Shown: positions 16,901 to 25,678, numbered from the stretch's first letter. The stretch: 64,000 nucleotides of DNA from Suilimivivens sp963638365 (GCA_963638365.1 CAVHRK010000129.1:1-64000), one strand, 5' to 3'. The notes: a model not told the origin generated them from the letters alone. Program-made: numbers and translations.

Positions 16901-17423
16901 CGAACCGCTCTGCCACATATGCATCAAACGCCTGATATAACGTCTTTAAATCCTTTAACTTATAATATAACGTGCCGCGCCCCTTTGCGAATTCTGCCAG
17001 CTCTCCGACACGATCCACCGATAATCCATATTGCTTAAATTCGGAAATTGCAGATTTGATTTCATGAATATAACCGATTTTATTCAGATTCTTTGAAAGA
17101 ACCGGCAGCTCCTCCTGCACCGAAGAAGCAACCTTGCGAAGCACCAGACTCTTGCCGGTATCATCTAAAACCGGCTTCCTTCCATATCCGGTTTCTTCAA
17201 AAATACGATGTGTGAGTCTGCCAAAACTCAACACATCGATATTCATAATCCCACCGTTTGGACTTTCCTTTACGAGATCCATCTGCGTCTGCATGGTGAA
17301 CTGATCCGGCACCAGAAACAGGAAATTACAGTCCGGATCCTTCGCCGCCATGCGAAGAACGTCCTGATGAAGTTTTTTGCTTTTTCCGGAACCGGACGGT
17401 CCAAAGTAAAACTGTAACGCCAT
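13986..17423 (-). CDS. addB: ATP-dependent helicase/deoxyribonuclease subunit B (AddB)
   Basis: 1145 residues. AddB recognises Chi and contributes the second nuclease. The N-terminal Walker A 'GPSGSGKSKKLHQD' is clear. The C-terminal nuclease has 'VKVIDYKSGNKKFDL'. The four iron-sulfur cysteines characteristic of AddB are visible: one in 'ERYAACAYAHFLQYGL' and three in 'NPCEQGNIESCTYCTFREIC'. GGAGGG lies five bases before the ATG. It leads the addBA operon, and a HAD phosphatase gene lies 99 bp upstream. Confidence 0.97.
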   Translation of the reverse strand: MALQFYFGPSGSGKSKKLHQDVLRMAAKDPDCNFLFLVPDQFTMQTQMDLVKESPNGGIMNIDVLSFGRLTHRIFEETGYGRKPVLDDTGKSLVLRKVASSVQEELPVLSKNLNKIGYIHEIKSAISEFKQYGLSVDRVGELAEFAKGRGTLYYKLKDLKTLYQAFDAYVAERFVTTEDTLALLSRAVHESKIMKNSVVIFDGFTGFTPIQYRLIAELMELSRMVIVSVTLGEGENPYQITGEQELFYLSKKTVRDLQKWAQRGNVRQTEDVYLGKGGLPRFRESRELAHLEKQLFRYPLKPYEEPQQDSIPAIQIREAMSPAQEVRGACILIKKLVLEQNYSYRDIAVVTGELATYGDFFEREAATYDIPVFIDRTRGILLNPFLEYIRSALRIVLQNFSYESVFHYLRSGLADFSMEETDLLENYILATGIKGRKKWGELFTRNATEQINELRERLYGQIIPLLQKQETASGYVKALYEFIVAGRIQEKLLTFEEQFRADGEEERAREYAQIYRLVMELLNQIEGLLKEETMTLQEFADILDSGFAEIEVGTIPGGVDRVIVGDMERTRLNQVKVLLFLGVNDGNIPRNANKGGIISDIDREFLKDSDIELAPTPRQQMFTQRLYLYINMTKPSERLYLSYARISSDGKTLRPSYLIDTMKALFPRAYQGNLLEGKESVTERIMGKKDALPYVAEELRERAQGRAGGMTDEEFFSLCRIYWEDPDFCGQMKKILQAAYEHYEHKPLGAMIARMVYGTVLENSVSRLERYAACAYAHFLQYGLSLKEREVFQLENADLGNIYHEVLEVFSHRLKEHGYTWLDFPKEEGEQLLWEALENCAMQYGETILYSSARYQYMIQRMYRILKRTIWALKEQLKSGKFLPEAFEMSFSRVENLDAVNITLSEEEKMKFRGRIDRLDTYEDDDHVYVKVIDYKSGNKKFDLAAVYYGLQLQLIVYMNVAAELMKKSHPDKEIVPAALLYYHVNDPMIKSEEELSPEQVNDQLLKELRMNGLVNDSEEVIRLLDGSFATKSSIIPVERKSDGSLSARSSVVNREDYEVISNYVNQKMHQFGTEILQGNIAVNPCEQGNIESCTYCTFREICAFDGKIPGFEKRKPGHGMDALKDEQDIIEKMRNFKKEEAAWE

Positions 17424-17522
17424 GTACCCTCCTACTATCTGCTCACGACCTGCATTTGTCTCTCTGTTACTCCTTAATGCCTTTTTCTGACTTCAACAGC
17501 AGATGCCTCATGCTGTATGGAA

Positions 17523-18332
17523 TCACAGAAATGGAATCATCTCTTTGACCGAGCTAAAGATGAGGTGTGGCTCAACATCCGAGGTCTTCACATCCTCCAT
17601 CGTCGCCTCTCCGCTCAGTACGAGAATTCCCGTATAGCCGTTGTTCACCCCTGCTGCCACATCGGTATAAAGCCGGTCGCCGACCATCGCCGTGTGTGCC
17701 TGATCTACGCCTTCCCGGGCAGCCAGATAGTCCATAATGTCACGGTTCGGCTTTCCGATGATATGATCCGGCTCTCTTCCTGCCGATGCCTTGATAAATG
17801 CATGGATCGCGCCTGCATCGGGAATGAAGCCGGTCTCGGTCGGGCAATTATAATCCGGATGCGTGGAAAGGTACGGCAGTCCTTCACGGACAAAGTCACA
17901 GACCCTGCACATCTTCTCATAGGTAAGGGTCGTATCAAAGCCAACCACCACGACCTCCGGAGATTCGGAATCCAACATAATTCCTTCCTGTAAAAATTCT
18001 TCAGTAAGCAGTTCATTTCCCAGTAAAAATACCCGTTTTCCGGGGAAATGCTGCTTTAAATAGGCAATCGTTGCCTGTCCCGAGGTGACGATTGCCTCTT
18101 CCGTAACCTCCAGTCCCATCCTGGCAAGCTTCTTCACATAAACCTGCGGATTCTTGGAGGAATTGTTCGTTAGGAAGACATACTTTTTGCCTGCGGCTTC
18201 CACCGCACTCAAAAACTCCCTCGCGCCATCAATCCACTGCTCCCCTAAATAAATGGTTCCATCCATATCCAGTGCAAAACATTCGATATTTTTTAAGATA
18301 TGTGCTGCATCCTTATTTACTTCCGGTATCAT
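17523..18332 (-). CDS. HAD-IIA family hydrolase (NagD-like phosphatase)
   Basis: 269 residues, typical for HAD subfamily IIA. Motif I is 'CFALDMDGTIYLG' with the two catalytic Asp, motif II is 'YVFLTNNSSKN', the C2 cap lies in the middle (about 80-185), motif III Lys is in 'IIGKPNRDIMDYL', and motif IV is 'AMVGDRLYTDVAAGVN'. Members dephosphorylate sugar phosphates, pyridoxal phosphate or nucleotides; the substrate here cannot be assigned. It lies between the aminopeptidase P gene and addBA, all on the same strand with gaps near 80-100 bp. Confidence 0.9.
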   Translation of the reverse strand: MIPEVNKDAAHILKNIECFALDMDGTIYLGEQWIDGAREFLSAVEAAGKKYVFLTNNSSKNPQVYVKKLARMGLEVTEEAIVTSGQATIAYLKQHFPGKRVFLLGNELLTEEFLQEGIMLDSESPEVVVVGFDTTLTYEKMCRVCDFVREGLPYLSTHPDYNCPTETGFIPDAGAIHAFIKASAGREPDHIIGKPNRDIMDYLAAREGVDQAHTAMVGDRLYTDVAAGVNNGYTGILVLSGEATMEDVKTSDVEPHLIFSSVKEMIPFL

Positions 18333-18408
18333 AATCTACTCGCTTTCGTTACTATTCCCATCATTCCGGTTCTGCCAGTTCACCATTACCATCCTGACAG
18401 AGCATTGT

Positions 18409-20262
18409 TTAAACCGCTCTTGTCACATGGCGGAGCCAGGTCAGTTCCTCTCCCTCAAAATAGGGTTTCAGCTTCTCAAAAACAGCTGCATGGTAGTCGT
18501 TCAGACGCTCCTTATCCAGCTCGCTCATCTGGCTTAATTCCACACCGTCAAGGTCAATCGGTACAAACGTCAGATCTTCAAAGTACATAAACTGTCCATA
18601 CTCGTTCTTTTCGCCCTTGCGGCAGAGAATTTCATTCTCAATCCGGATTCCGTACTGGTTTTCCAGATAAATGCCCGGCTCATCGCTGGTAATCATGCCT
18701 TCTTCAAAAACAGCCGGCTTTCCGGCATCCGGCAGAAGCTTCCAGCGGAAACTCTGCGGTCCTTCATGGACATTCAGAATATTTCCTACCCCATGACCGG
18801 TTCCATGCTTATAATCCAGTCCATGCTCCCAGAGCACTTCTCTTGCACGAATGTCCAGGTTTGCTCCGGTACAGCCATGTAAGAAGCGGGTAGCACGCAT
18901 GGAAAGCATGGCGCGCAGTACCAGTGTATAATGCTTCTTCATCTCCGGCGTTACCGGTCCTAAGATAAAGGTTCTCGTAATGTCAGTCGTTCCGTCTATG
19001 TAATGACCGCCGCTGTCGATCATCAGCATTCCTTCCGGCTTTAATGCCGCACAGGTCTCCTTCTGTGCGCCGTAATGAATGATCGCACCGTTGGTACCAT
19101 ACGCACTGATGGTCGGAAAGCTCAGTTCAATAAAACCTTCCTGCTGTGCCCGCAGTCCGTCAATCTTTTCTGCCACCGATACTTCATCCATCGGAATGGA
19201 ACCGATATTCTTCTTTAACCAGTACATAAACTTCGTAACCGCCACTGCATCCTTGATATGTGCTTTGCGGGTATGTTTCAGCTCTGTCTCGTTTTTGATG
19301 GATTTCATTAAAGTGGTCGGATTTTCCTTGTTCAAAAGCGATGTACCTGCCTGTGCACCTTCCTCCACGCAGATCTTCTTTAATTCCTTGAGCACACGGA
19401 AATTCACCTGGGATTCATCGATCCAGACTCTGGATGCCTTTTCTTCTTTTGTGGCCTGCGCTGCGACACTGCCTAACATTTCATAAAACCGGTCATACGG
19501 ATAAATCTCGACGCCGGCCTTTTCCATCCGTTCCCTCGCAGAGGTGTCTTCTCCTGCTGCAAAGCCTTCTTCGGCAAACAGCAACGCACGGTCCTTTGTC
19601 ACCATCGTATAGGCCAGCACAACCGGACAGCATTCCACATCATTGCTGCGGATATTGTAAAGCCATGCAATATCATCGAGGGAAGCAAGGACATGAATGC
19701 CTGCTTCTTCCTTTTTCATCTCTTCACGTACTCTTGTGAGTTTCTCTTCCACGCTCTCTCCAGCGTATTCTTCGGAAAGAATCCAGACCGGATGATGAAT
19801 GAGCGCCGGGCGGTTCTCCCATGCTGCATCACACAGGTCAAGGTCAAAGCGTACCTGTCCCTCATGCTTTCGGGCAATTTCTTCAAGTTCACTTCCCTTT
19901 GAAGAAGTAATGACTCTGCCATCAAAACAGAGCGTCCAGCCCTGCTGCAGCTTCTGATCGACATATTCGGTCATCGTGGGAACTCCCGGTTCTCCCATTT
20001 TCATTAAGGTAATGCCGGAGCCTTCCAGCTCCTTTGCTGCCTGAATGAAATATCTGCCGTCAGTAAATAAAGCCGCCTCATCGGGCGTTACCACAAGCGT
20101 TCCTGCCGATCCGGTAAAGCCGCTGAAATATTTTCTTGCCATAAAAAAATCACTGACATATTCACTGTTGTGATAATCCGAGGTCGGGATTACCACACAG
20201 TGAACGCCAGCTTCCTTCATCTGATTGCGTAAGCTTAAGAGTCTTTCGTTCATTGTTTTCAT
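18409..20262 (-). CDS. Xaa-Pro aminopeptidase (aminopeptidase P family, M24B)
   Basis: 617 residues, the long three-domain form of aminopeptidase P. Two creatinase-like N-terminal domains ('VIPTSDYHNSEYVSDFFMAR', 'LFTDGRYFIQAAKEL') precede the C-terminal pita-bread metalloprotease. Metal ligands are visible: Asp in 'LMIDSGGHYIDG' and 'GTTDITRTF', His in 'YKHGTGHGVGNIL', Glu in 'SDEPGIYLENQYGIRIENE'. It removes N-terminal residues preceding proline, presumably in the cytoplasm since no signal peptide is seen. It follows spoVAE by 27 bp and may be co-transcribed with it. Confidence 0.95.
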   Translation of the reverse strand: MKTMNERLLSLRNQMKEAGVHCVVIPTSDYHNSEYVSDFFMARKYFSGFTGSAGTLVVTPDEAALFTDGRYFIQAAKELEGSGITLMKMGEPGVPTMTEYVDQKLQQGWTLCFDGRVITSSKGSELEEIARKHEGQVRFDLDLCDAAWENRPALIHHPVWILSEEYAGESVEEKLTRVREEMKKEEAGIHVLASLDDIAWLYNIRSNDVECCPVVLAYTMVTKDRALLFAEEGFAAGEDTSARERMEKAGVEIYPYDRFYEMLGSVAAQATKEEKASRVWIDESQVNFRVLKELKKICVEEGAQAGTSLLNKENPTTLMKSIKNETELKHTRKAHIKDAVAVTKFMYWLKKNIGSIPMDEVSVAEKIDGLRAQQEGFIELSFPTISAYGTNGAIIHYGAQKETCAALKPEGMLMIDSGGHYIDGTTDITRTFILGPVTPEMKKHYTLVLRAMLSMRATRFLHGCTGANLDIRAREVLWEHGLDYKHGTGHGVGNILNVHEGPQSFRWKLLPDAGKPAVFEEGMITSDEPGIYLENQYGIRIENEILCRKGEKNEYGQFMYFEDLTFVPIDLDGVELSQMSELDKERLNDYHAAVFEKLKPYFEGEELTWLRHVTRAV

Positions 20263-20289
20263 ACCTGCCTTTATTCTTCTTCCCTAAGG

Positions 20290-20646
20290 TTAAGAAGATA
20301 CTTTATTTTTGGACACAAAAGCAGCAATCAGTCCGAGTACCAGCGCTGCACTGCAGCCAACGGCACCAGCCCGAAAGCCGCCTTCAAAAATGCCCATAAA
20401 TCCACTTTCATCTACCGCTTCCTTAACACCCTTCATCAGAACATGCCCGAAGCCGAGCAGCGGAACCGATGCCCCGGCTCCCGCAAATTCCTTGAACGGT
20501 TCATAAATGCCAAGAAAGCTTAATACTGCGCCCGAACAGACCAGTAACACCATGATTCTGCCCGGCATCAGCTTTGTTTTCTCCATGAGGATCTGTACCA
20601 GTGCACAGATCAGTCCTCCAACCCAGAACGCATTGAAATAATCCAT
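20290..20646 (-). CDS. spoVAE: Stage V sporulation protein AE (SpoVAE)
   Basis: 118 residues, hydrophobic, with about four membrane segments; length and pattern match the short SpoVAEb form. Characteristic stretches are 'FWVGGLICALVQILM', 'FAGAGASVPLLGFGHVLMKG' and 'GFMGIFEGGFRAGAVGCSAALVLGL'. It belongs to the inner-membrane SpoVA channel that moves dipicolinate into the forespore and out at germination. CAGGAGG precedes the ATG. A weak SigG-like pair lies about 60 bp upstream (GTATG, N17, GATACTC). It is separated from spoVAA-AB, spoVAD and spoVAC, which lie 4, 11 and 18 kb away. Confidence 0.92.
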   Translation of the reverse strand: MDYFNAFWVGGLICALVQILMEKTKLMPGRIMVLLVCSGAVLSFLGIYEPFKEFAGAGASVPLLGFGHVLMKGVKEAVDESGFMGIFEGGFRAGAVGCSAALVLGLIAAFVSKNKVSS

Positions 20647-20785
20647 CCTACCCTCCTGAAATTCTGCAAATAAAACTGCATTTCTTTCTTATGAGTATCT
20701 GCATTTTTCTGAATTTCATACCGGGAATCCGAATCGTCTCTTCTATTTTTCTTCCATTTTCTTCTGTGCACTCCTTATCAAAGAG

Positions 20786-21682
20786 CTAAGAGCTCCGGCT
20801 TTTGGACTTTCCCGGGAGCTGCACCAGAATTACGGCGGTAAACATCAGTACACAGCCGATTAATTCCTTTACAGTCAGCTTCTGTTTTAAAATCACCCAG
20901 CCTGCCAGCACAGAAAAGGTCGATTCCATGGAAAGCAGGAGGGAGGCAATCGTCGGATCCATGCCCTTTTGTCCAATAAGCTGTAAGGTGTAGGCCACGC
21001 CGCTTGACAGGATTCCGGCATAGGCAATGGGAAGCCATGCTGCCACGAAATCGGACCAGTGCGGTGTTTCAAATACAAACATCAAAATGGTAAGAATCAC
21101 TCCTGCGGTCAGGAACTGGATGCAGGAAATCTCCACCGGATCTGCAAGCTGCACAAAATGATCTGCAACCAGAATCTGTATTGCAAATAAAAATGCACAG
21201 ATGAAAACAAGGACATCCCCCTTGCCGATCTGTAAACTTTCACTCATACAGAGCAGATACATGCCGACTGCTGCCAGCACGGCACACGGCCAGACCTTTC
21301 CGGGCACCTTTTTCTTTAAGAAAATTCCCAGAATCGGCACAATAATAATATACAAGGTCGTGATAAACCCGGCTTTGCCAACCGAAGTATACAGAAGTCC
21401 AATCTGCTGCAGGGTGGATGCGGCACACAGAGCCAGTCCACAACAGATTCCCCCGATCCAGGTGATCTTCGCACCGGCAGGCGCAATTCCCTTCTTCTGA
21501 TTCTGCTTTCTACGGAATGCAATCACGGGAAGCAACACGACTGCTCCCAGTAAAAACCGCGATGCCCCAAAGGAAAGCGGACCAAGATAATCCATGCCGA
21601 CGCTTTGTGCCACAAAGGCAATGCCCCAGATAAATGCGGCTAACAGTAATAAAAAGCCATTCCCGATTGAATTTGTCTTCAA
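20786..21682 (-). CDS. DMT/EamA-family transporter
   Basis: 298 residues with ten predicted membrane segments in two EamA repeats; 'LLAAFIWGIAFVAQSVGMDYLGPLSFGASRFLLGA' in the first and 'GILSSGVAYTLQLIGQKGMDPTIASLLLSMESTFSVLAGW' in the second are classic. These are metabolite or amino-acid exporters of unknown substrate. The gene appears to start with TTG (21682), with AGGATGG nine bases upstream; no ATG is available nearby. It follows ridA, which might hint at amino-acid metabolism, but the link is weak. Confidence 0.88.
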   Translation of the reverse strand: MKTNSIGNGFLLLLAAFIWGIAFVAQSVGMDYLGPLSFGASRFLLGAVVLLPVIAFRRKQNQKKGIAPAGAKITWIGGICCGLALCAASTLQQIGLLYTSVGKAGFITTLYIIIVPILGIFLKKKVPGKVWPCAVLAAVGMYLLCMSESLQIGKGDVLVFICAFLFAIQILVADHFVQLADPVEISCIQFLTAGVILTILMFVFETPHWSDFVAAWLPIAYAGILSSGVAYTLQLIGQKGMDPTIASLLLSMESTFSVLAGWVILKQKLTVKELIGCVLMFTAVILVQLPGKSKSRSS

Positions 21683-21745
21683 GTATCTATACCATCCTGT
21701 TGTAAATTTCCGTTTGGATCTTCTGTACTTCGCTCTGTGAGTCTT

Positions 21746-22120
21746 CTACAGAGCCGCAATTACTTCCACTTCGCACAGGACGTTCTTCGGAAGCTGCTTT
21801 ACGGCAACACAGCTTCTTGCCGGCTTACCGGTAAAGTACTGCTCATATACGGCATTAAATGCAGCAAAATCCGCCATATCATCTAAGAAACAGGTCGTCT
21901 TTACCACGTTTTCATAGGTGGTTCCTGCTTCCTTTAAAATCTCTCCGATATTTAACATGACCTGCTTGGCCTGTACGATAATATCTCCCTGTGCGATCTC
22001 TCCGGTTTCCGGAATAATCGGGATCTGTCCGGATGCATATAACATTCCGTTCACGATAATTCCCTGGGAATAAGGTCCGATTGCTGCGGGTGCTTTTGTT
22101 GTTGCTACTTTAGTTAACAT
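21746..22120 (-). CDS. ridA: RidA family reactive-intermediate deaminase
   Basis: 124 residues, the typical YjgF/YER057c/UK114 length. It hydrolyses reactive enamine/imine intermediates such as 2-iminobutanoate. Family motifs are 'TTKAPAAIGPYSQGIIVNGMLYASGQIPI', 'VVKTTCFLDDMADFAAFN' and the C-terminal 'ARSCVAVKQLPKNVLCEVEVIA' with the conserved Arg and Glu. A strong AGGAGA precedes the ATG. It sits between a small unknown gene and the EamA transporter. Confidence 0.94.
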   Translation of the reverse strand: MLTKVATTKAPAAIGPYSQGIIVNGMLYASGQIPIIPETGEIAQGDIIVQAKQVMLNIGEILKEAGTTYENVVKTTCFLDDMADFAAFNAVYEQYFTGKPARSCVAVKQLPKNVLCEVEVIAAL

Positions 22121-22156
22121 AACTTTCTCCTCTTCTAATTACTTTTCTTATTACAA

Positions 22157-22180
22157 TTCAGCAGTGTCATTCATAAGCTG
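22157..22180. repeat. Solo end remnant of the dispersed MITE-like repeat
   Basis: TTCAGC followed by a five-base spacer and CATTCATAAGCTG matches the left end of copy A (TTCAGC, six bases, CATTCATAAGCTG). The rest of the element is absent. It lies in the 73-bp gap upstream of ridA. Confidence 0.45.
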
Positions 22181-22193
22181 ATATAGTATACTC

Positions 22194-22445
22194 TCATTTC
22201 TGCACAGCCGGATTGTCATCGTCGAATTCAGCGGTCACATAAAATCCACGCGGATTCTCCGTAATCTTTACGACACGGCCCTTGCGCGATTTCAGCCGTT
22301 CACGGAATGGAATGTTCGGTGACATGGCAAGGGAAGGATCAATCGTGTAATAATAATTACTCGGCAATACTCCTTCGGTCACGGTAATGTCGTCCCCCTC
22401 CTGTAAGAGCCCCGGCCGTTCCATTTTAAATTCCATCTGACGCAT
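22194..22445 (-). CDS. Small uncharacterised protein
   Basis: 83 residues, not recognised. It is soluble and shows no cysteine motif or membrane segment. The sequence suggests a small beta-rich fold: 'LLQEGDDITVTEGVLPSNYYYTID', then basic 'RERLKSRKGRVVKITENPRGFYVTAEFDD'. The ATG follows GAGGCG with usual spacing and the gene lies 29 bp after the chemoreceptor, so it may be translated from the same message. The start and the compact spacing support a real gene; no function is offered. Confidence 0.75.
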   Translation of the reverse strand: MRQMEFKMERPGLLQEGDDITVTEGVLPSNYYYTIDPSLAMSPNIPFRERLKSRKGRVVKITENPRGFYVTAEFDDDNPAVQK

Positions 22446-22474
22446 ATGATTCGCCTCACTTTATTTTCATTCTT

Positions 22475-24439
22475 CTATAGTTTAAACTGTTCTACCGTAT
22501 CATGCAAGAGGTCAGCTTCTTTTGATGTTCTTTGTACCGCCTCATCGATTCTTTCAGATGAGGTCTGCAGATCCGAAAGCTTCTCATTGATACTGCTGAT
22601 CTTCTCACTGATCTGATCCTGTGCCTGTGAAATGGATTCTGCGGTATCCGTAATGGACTGCGTACTTGCCGAAAGCTCTTCGGACTGTGCACCAAGCGTT
22701 GCCGAAGCATCCGTATAGAATCCGGCATCCTTAAGGTATGTCGATGCCATATTCTGCATCACATCATAATCCGGAAGTACCTTTTCATCTAAGAAAGCAA
22801 TCATTTCATGGCTCTCGGTGGTCAGTTCTCCAACCGATGCCACAATCTGCTGGATCAGCACATTAATCTTGCCGACTTCTCTGGAAGTATTTTCAGAAAG
22901 GCTCTTAATCGAACCTGCAACTACTGCAAAACCCTTTCCTGCTTCCCCTGCACGTGCTGCTTCAATGCTTGCATTCAGGGCTAAAAGATTCGTCTCTTCG
23001 GCAATTTCCTGGATCGTCTCGCTCACCTGGATCACTTCATCGATGACCTTTACCTTTTCGATGGCACCCTCCAGCTTTTCCTTATTAGTGGAGGTCATCT
23101 TTACGGCATTTTCCCGGCTTGCCATCATTTCCGGAACGATTTTCTCCACTCTTCCCGTAATCTCTGATGCACGTTCTGCAATGGAGGCTGCCTGCTTTGC
23201 CAGATCATTCGTTGCACCGGAAAGCTGCTTGCAGTTCTCACGGATATTGGAAATAGACTCTGCATTTTCCTCTACATTCTGGACTGCCTCTGCGGTTTCT
23301 TTTGCGATCTCATCCATATGGGTAAGGCTCGCTTTGACTGCTTCTGCCGTTTCGTTCATATTTTTCCGAACGGAAACGGCTGCTCCCTGAGACTGTTGTA
23401 TGGTATGTACGAATTTGTCCTGCAGGGAATCTACCAGATATTGAATCTGCATCGTTTCATTCTTATAGTTTGCAACTGCCCCGCCCAAGATCACATCCTG
23501 TACGAAATCCTTCATCTTGCCCACCGGACGTAAGGATCTTCCAATGGCAACGGATACGACCGTAAATGCAATGACGATGAACACCGCACCCAGGATCAGA
23601 ATCATGGTAATGAGTCCGTTTACCTGCGTCTGGATCACTTCGGTAGACTCTAACACACCAAGCTGCCAGCCGGTCGATGCAATCTCTTTTACTGCAAGAA
23701 ACTTCCTGCTGCCATCATAATCCCGAATCGTTACCGCAGTATTCAGATCGGTATGTAGTGCCTCACTTAAATTGGTGCTTCCCTCATCCGTCGGAAGCCA
23801 TTCACTGTTTTTATGGGTAATCACGTCTCCCGATGCCGATAAAAGAAATCCTTCACAGAACGGCTTTTCCTCAATCTGATTGATAATCTCCAGCACAGTC
23901 GTTACATCAATATCTGCAAGGACAGCATAAGGCTTTCCATCGACATAAAACGGATAGCATGCCGAGATAATCGTTTTGCCGGTTGCAATATCCGTATAAG
24001 GATCCACGATTACAGTATCTCCTGCCTCAAAAGCCTGAATCCACCAGCCACGCTCCGAAGGAATGAGATCCATGTCCTCCCCATATTCACTCACAGCTGC
24101 ATCTGCGCTGCAGTAATAATAATTCAGCGCGTAAGGATTTTCATCCTTAGCCTCATGGAGAATGGCTGCACCCTTATGCAAATCCGTGTTCTTCGTCGCT
24201 TCCAGCACAACTCCCAATTCCTTGATCGTTGCTTTTTGTCCCTCCAGCCAGGCCGATGTCTCTTCTGCCTTAGCTTCTGCAATGGAATCCACAAGCTGGA
24301 TACTGCTGCTTCTCTGGATGGAAACAATCGAAGCAATTGCAACTGTTGCACTTAACACGACAATCAGCAGTACACCTACCGCTACTCCAATGGATAATCT
24401 TCCCCGGATAGATTTGAAAAATTTTCTTGATTTTTTCAT
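22475..24439 (-). CDS. Methyl-accepting chemotaxis protein with dCache sensor
   Basis: 654 residues. A first membrane segment (about 15-38) and a second (about 275-300, 'MILILGAVFIVIAFTVVSVAIG') bracket an extracellular dCache_1-like domain. That domain contains 'RGWWIQAFEAGD', 'VDPYTDIATGKTIIS' and 'LADIDV', which fit the amino-acid-binding dCache pattern (Arg/Trp, Tyr-x-Asp, Asp). The cytoplasmic part has the signalling tip 'ETNLLALNASIEAARAGEAGKGFAVVAG'. Only the start of a HAMP-like segment ('SLRPVGKMKDFV') is evident. It would report ligand binding to CheA/CheW. A SigA promoter lies just upstream. Confidence 0.93.
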   Translation of the reverse strand: MKKSRKFFKSIRGRLSIGVAVGVLLIVVLSATVAIASIVSIQRSSSIQLVDSIAEAKAEETSAWLEGQKATIKELGVVLEATKNTDLHKGAAILHEAKDENPYALNYYYCSADAAVSEYGEDMDLIPSERGWWIQAFEAGDTVIVDPYTDIATGKTIISACYPFYVDGKPYAVLADIDVTTVLEIINQIEEKPFCEGFLLSASGDVITHKNSEWLPTDEGSTNLSEALHTDLNTAVTIRDYDGSRKFLAVKEIASTGWQLGVLESTEVIQTQVNGLITMILILGAVFIVIAFTVVSVAIGRSLRPVGKMKDFVQDVILGGAVANYKNETMQIQYLVDSLQDKFVHTIQQSQGAAVSVRKNMNETAEAVKASLTHMDEIAKETAEAVQNVEENAESISNIRENCKQLSGATNDLAKQAASIAERASEITGRVEKIVPEMMASRENAVKMTSTNKEKLEGAIEKVKVIDEVIQVSETIQEIAEETNLLALNASIEAARAGEAGKGFAVVAGSIKSLSENTSREVGKINVLIQQIVASVGELTTESHEMIAFLDEKVLPDYDVMQNMASTYLKDAGFYTDASATLGAQSEELSASTQSITDTAESISQAQDQISEKISSINEKLSDLQTSSERIDEAVQRTSKEADLLHDTVEQFKL

Positions 24440-24478
24440 TCTTTTCTTCTCCTTTGTTTACACAACTTCCCCAGACTC

Positions 24479-24507
24479 ACGATAGCACTTTTTCCAGTCT
24501 GACGCAA
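24479..24507 (-). promoter_or_regulatory. SigA-type promoter of the chemoreceptor gene
   Basis: Minus strand TTGCGT (24507-24502), 17-bp spacer, TATCGT (24484-24479), about 40 bp before the ATG. Confidence 0.5.
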
Positions 24508-24542
24508 TAAAATTTCCTGTCAGAATTGTATTTTTATTACTT

Positions 24543-24986
24543 TCATTGTATAAAAAGAAAATAGAAAATACTGCCTGCCATTTTTCCTAAAGCAGCAAAT
24601 AAAAGAGCGATTCCGAGTCCATGCCGGAAGCCGATTCTTCTTGAAAAAATCGGAATGGAATTCAGCATTTCCGCAATGGCAAGTGCCAGACACCCCACAA
24701 ACATTCCCGCAAAAAGTCCGAACACAATAAGGAATACCGTTCCAAGCCAGAAGGGCAGAATTCCTTCTCCCAGGGATTTATAAAATACGCTGGCGCATCC
24801 CCCTAAAATTGTTCCGAAAACAACCGCCTCTTCTAAGGCAAATATATGCCTTGCCACATGCATTTTTCCGGCAAACCGCGGTACCAGTCCCACTGAGGCA
24901 AGCACCGTAAACACACCGGCGGAGGCCAGTACCCCAAAGCTTATTCCACATACCCCCAACAGAACATGCATCCAGAAACTAAACAT
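24543..24986 (-). CDS. spoVAB: Stage V sporulation protein AB (SpoVAB)
   Basis: 147 residues with about four to five membrane segments. The pattern fits SpoVAB: 'GVCGISFGVLASAGVFTVLASVGLVPRFAGKM' at the N-terminus, 'LEEAVVFGTILGGCAS' and 'FVGCLALAIAEMLNSIPIFSRRI' later. The protein is part of the forespore SpoVA complex; AA and AB are accessory to the C-D-E core. Its ATG overlaps the end of spoVAA by 8 bp, confirming the pair. It is the last gene before the chemoreceptor promoter. Confidence 0.92.
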   Translation of the reverse strand: MFSFWMHVLLGVCGISFGVLASAGVFTVLASVGLVPRFAGKMHVARHIFALEEAVVFGTILGGCASVFYKSLGEGILPFWLGTVFLIVFGLFAGMFVGCLALAIAEMLNSIPIFSRRIGFRHGLGIALLFAALGKMAGSIFYFLFIQ

Positions 24987-25620
24987 CGAGTGTATCCCCC
25001 TGTCTGTCCGAGGTTTCGATCAGTGCCGTATTCACATCTGTCTCATAAATACGCATTTCTACCTCAATCGGTGTCGGATCCTTCGTGATCCTCCGTCCTC
25101 CGATATGATTAAAGAACACAATAATTCCAATCGCAAGCCCTATGGAATAGGAAATTTCCAGAATGTTTATCCCTTTTGCGGGTGTACCAACCACTGCTGT
25201 ATGCAGCTTGTCAAACAGCTCATAAATTCCGATGTCATTGTGAAAGGCCATAATCGTAAACGAAGTGCCAAAAAACGTAATCATTGAGACAAATGCCAGT
25301 TTCAGCCACTGTACCGGTCCCTTATGCTTCTCTACATCGATCCATTCAAGCAGTACCGCTGTTTCTCCCAGATTCTCCACCTGGATTCCCGGATACTCCT
25401 TTGTAATCAGCTCAATCACCTTCAACATGCTGATTACCTGCCGCTTCGGCTCCTCCTTATGAAACTGGAATACCGTAAGCGCCTTTACCTTCGCCATAAT
25501 ATGTTCATCCGCACAAAACACAGAGGCAATGTCCCCGACGCTGACGCGCGGTTCCTTCACCTCTGTGTTCTGATCTGCCTTAATATATAAAATTTTGTTT
25601 GTTCCGCTTTCACTGCTCAT
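24979..25620 (-). CDS. spoVAA: Stage V sporulation protein AA (SpoVAA)
   Basis: 213 residues: a soluble N-terminal domain (about 1-115, including 'VSVGDIASVFCAD' and 'VISMLKVIELITKEYPGIQVENLGETAVLLEW') and two membrane segments toward the C-terminus ('AFVSMITFFGTSFTIMAF', 'SYSIGLAIGIIVFF'). That is the SpoVAA organisation. It acts with the SpoVA dipicolinate channel in the forespore membrane. A good SigG promoter lies about 58 bp upstream. It overlaps spoVAB. Confidence 0.92.
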   Translation of the reverse strand: MSSESGTNKILYIKADQNTEVKEPRVSVGDIASVFCADEHIMAKVKALTVFQFHKEEPKRQVISMLKVIELITKEYPGIQVENLGETAVLLEWIDVEKHKGPVQWLKLAFVSMITFFGTSFTIMAFHNDIGIYELFDKLHTAVVGTPAKGINILEISYSIGLAIGIIVFFNHIGGRRITKDPTPIEVEMRIYETDVNTALIETSDRQGDTLDV

Positions 25621-25678
25621 ACCATCCCTGCTCCGTTTCCAATATCATTTAAAATACGGTTCTCTGCTTTTTCAGAGA

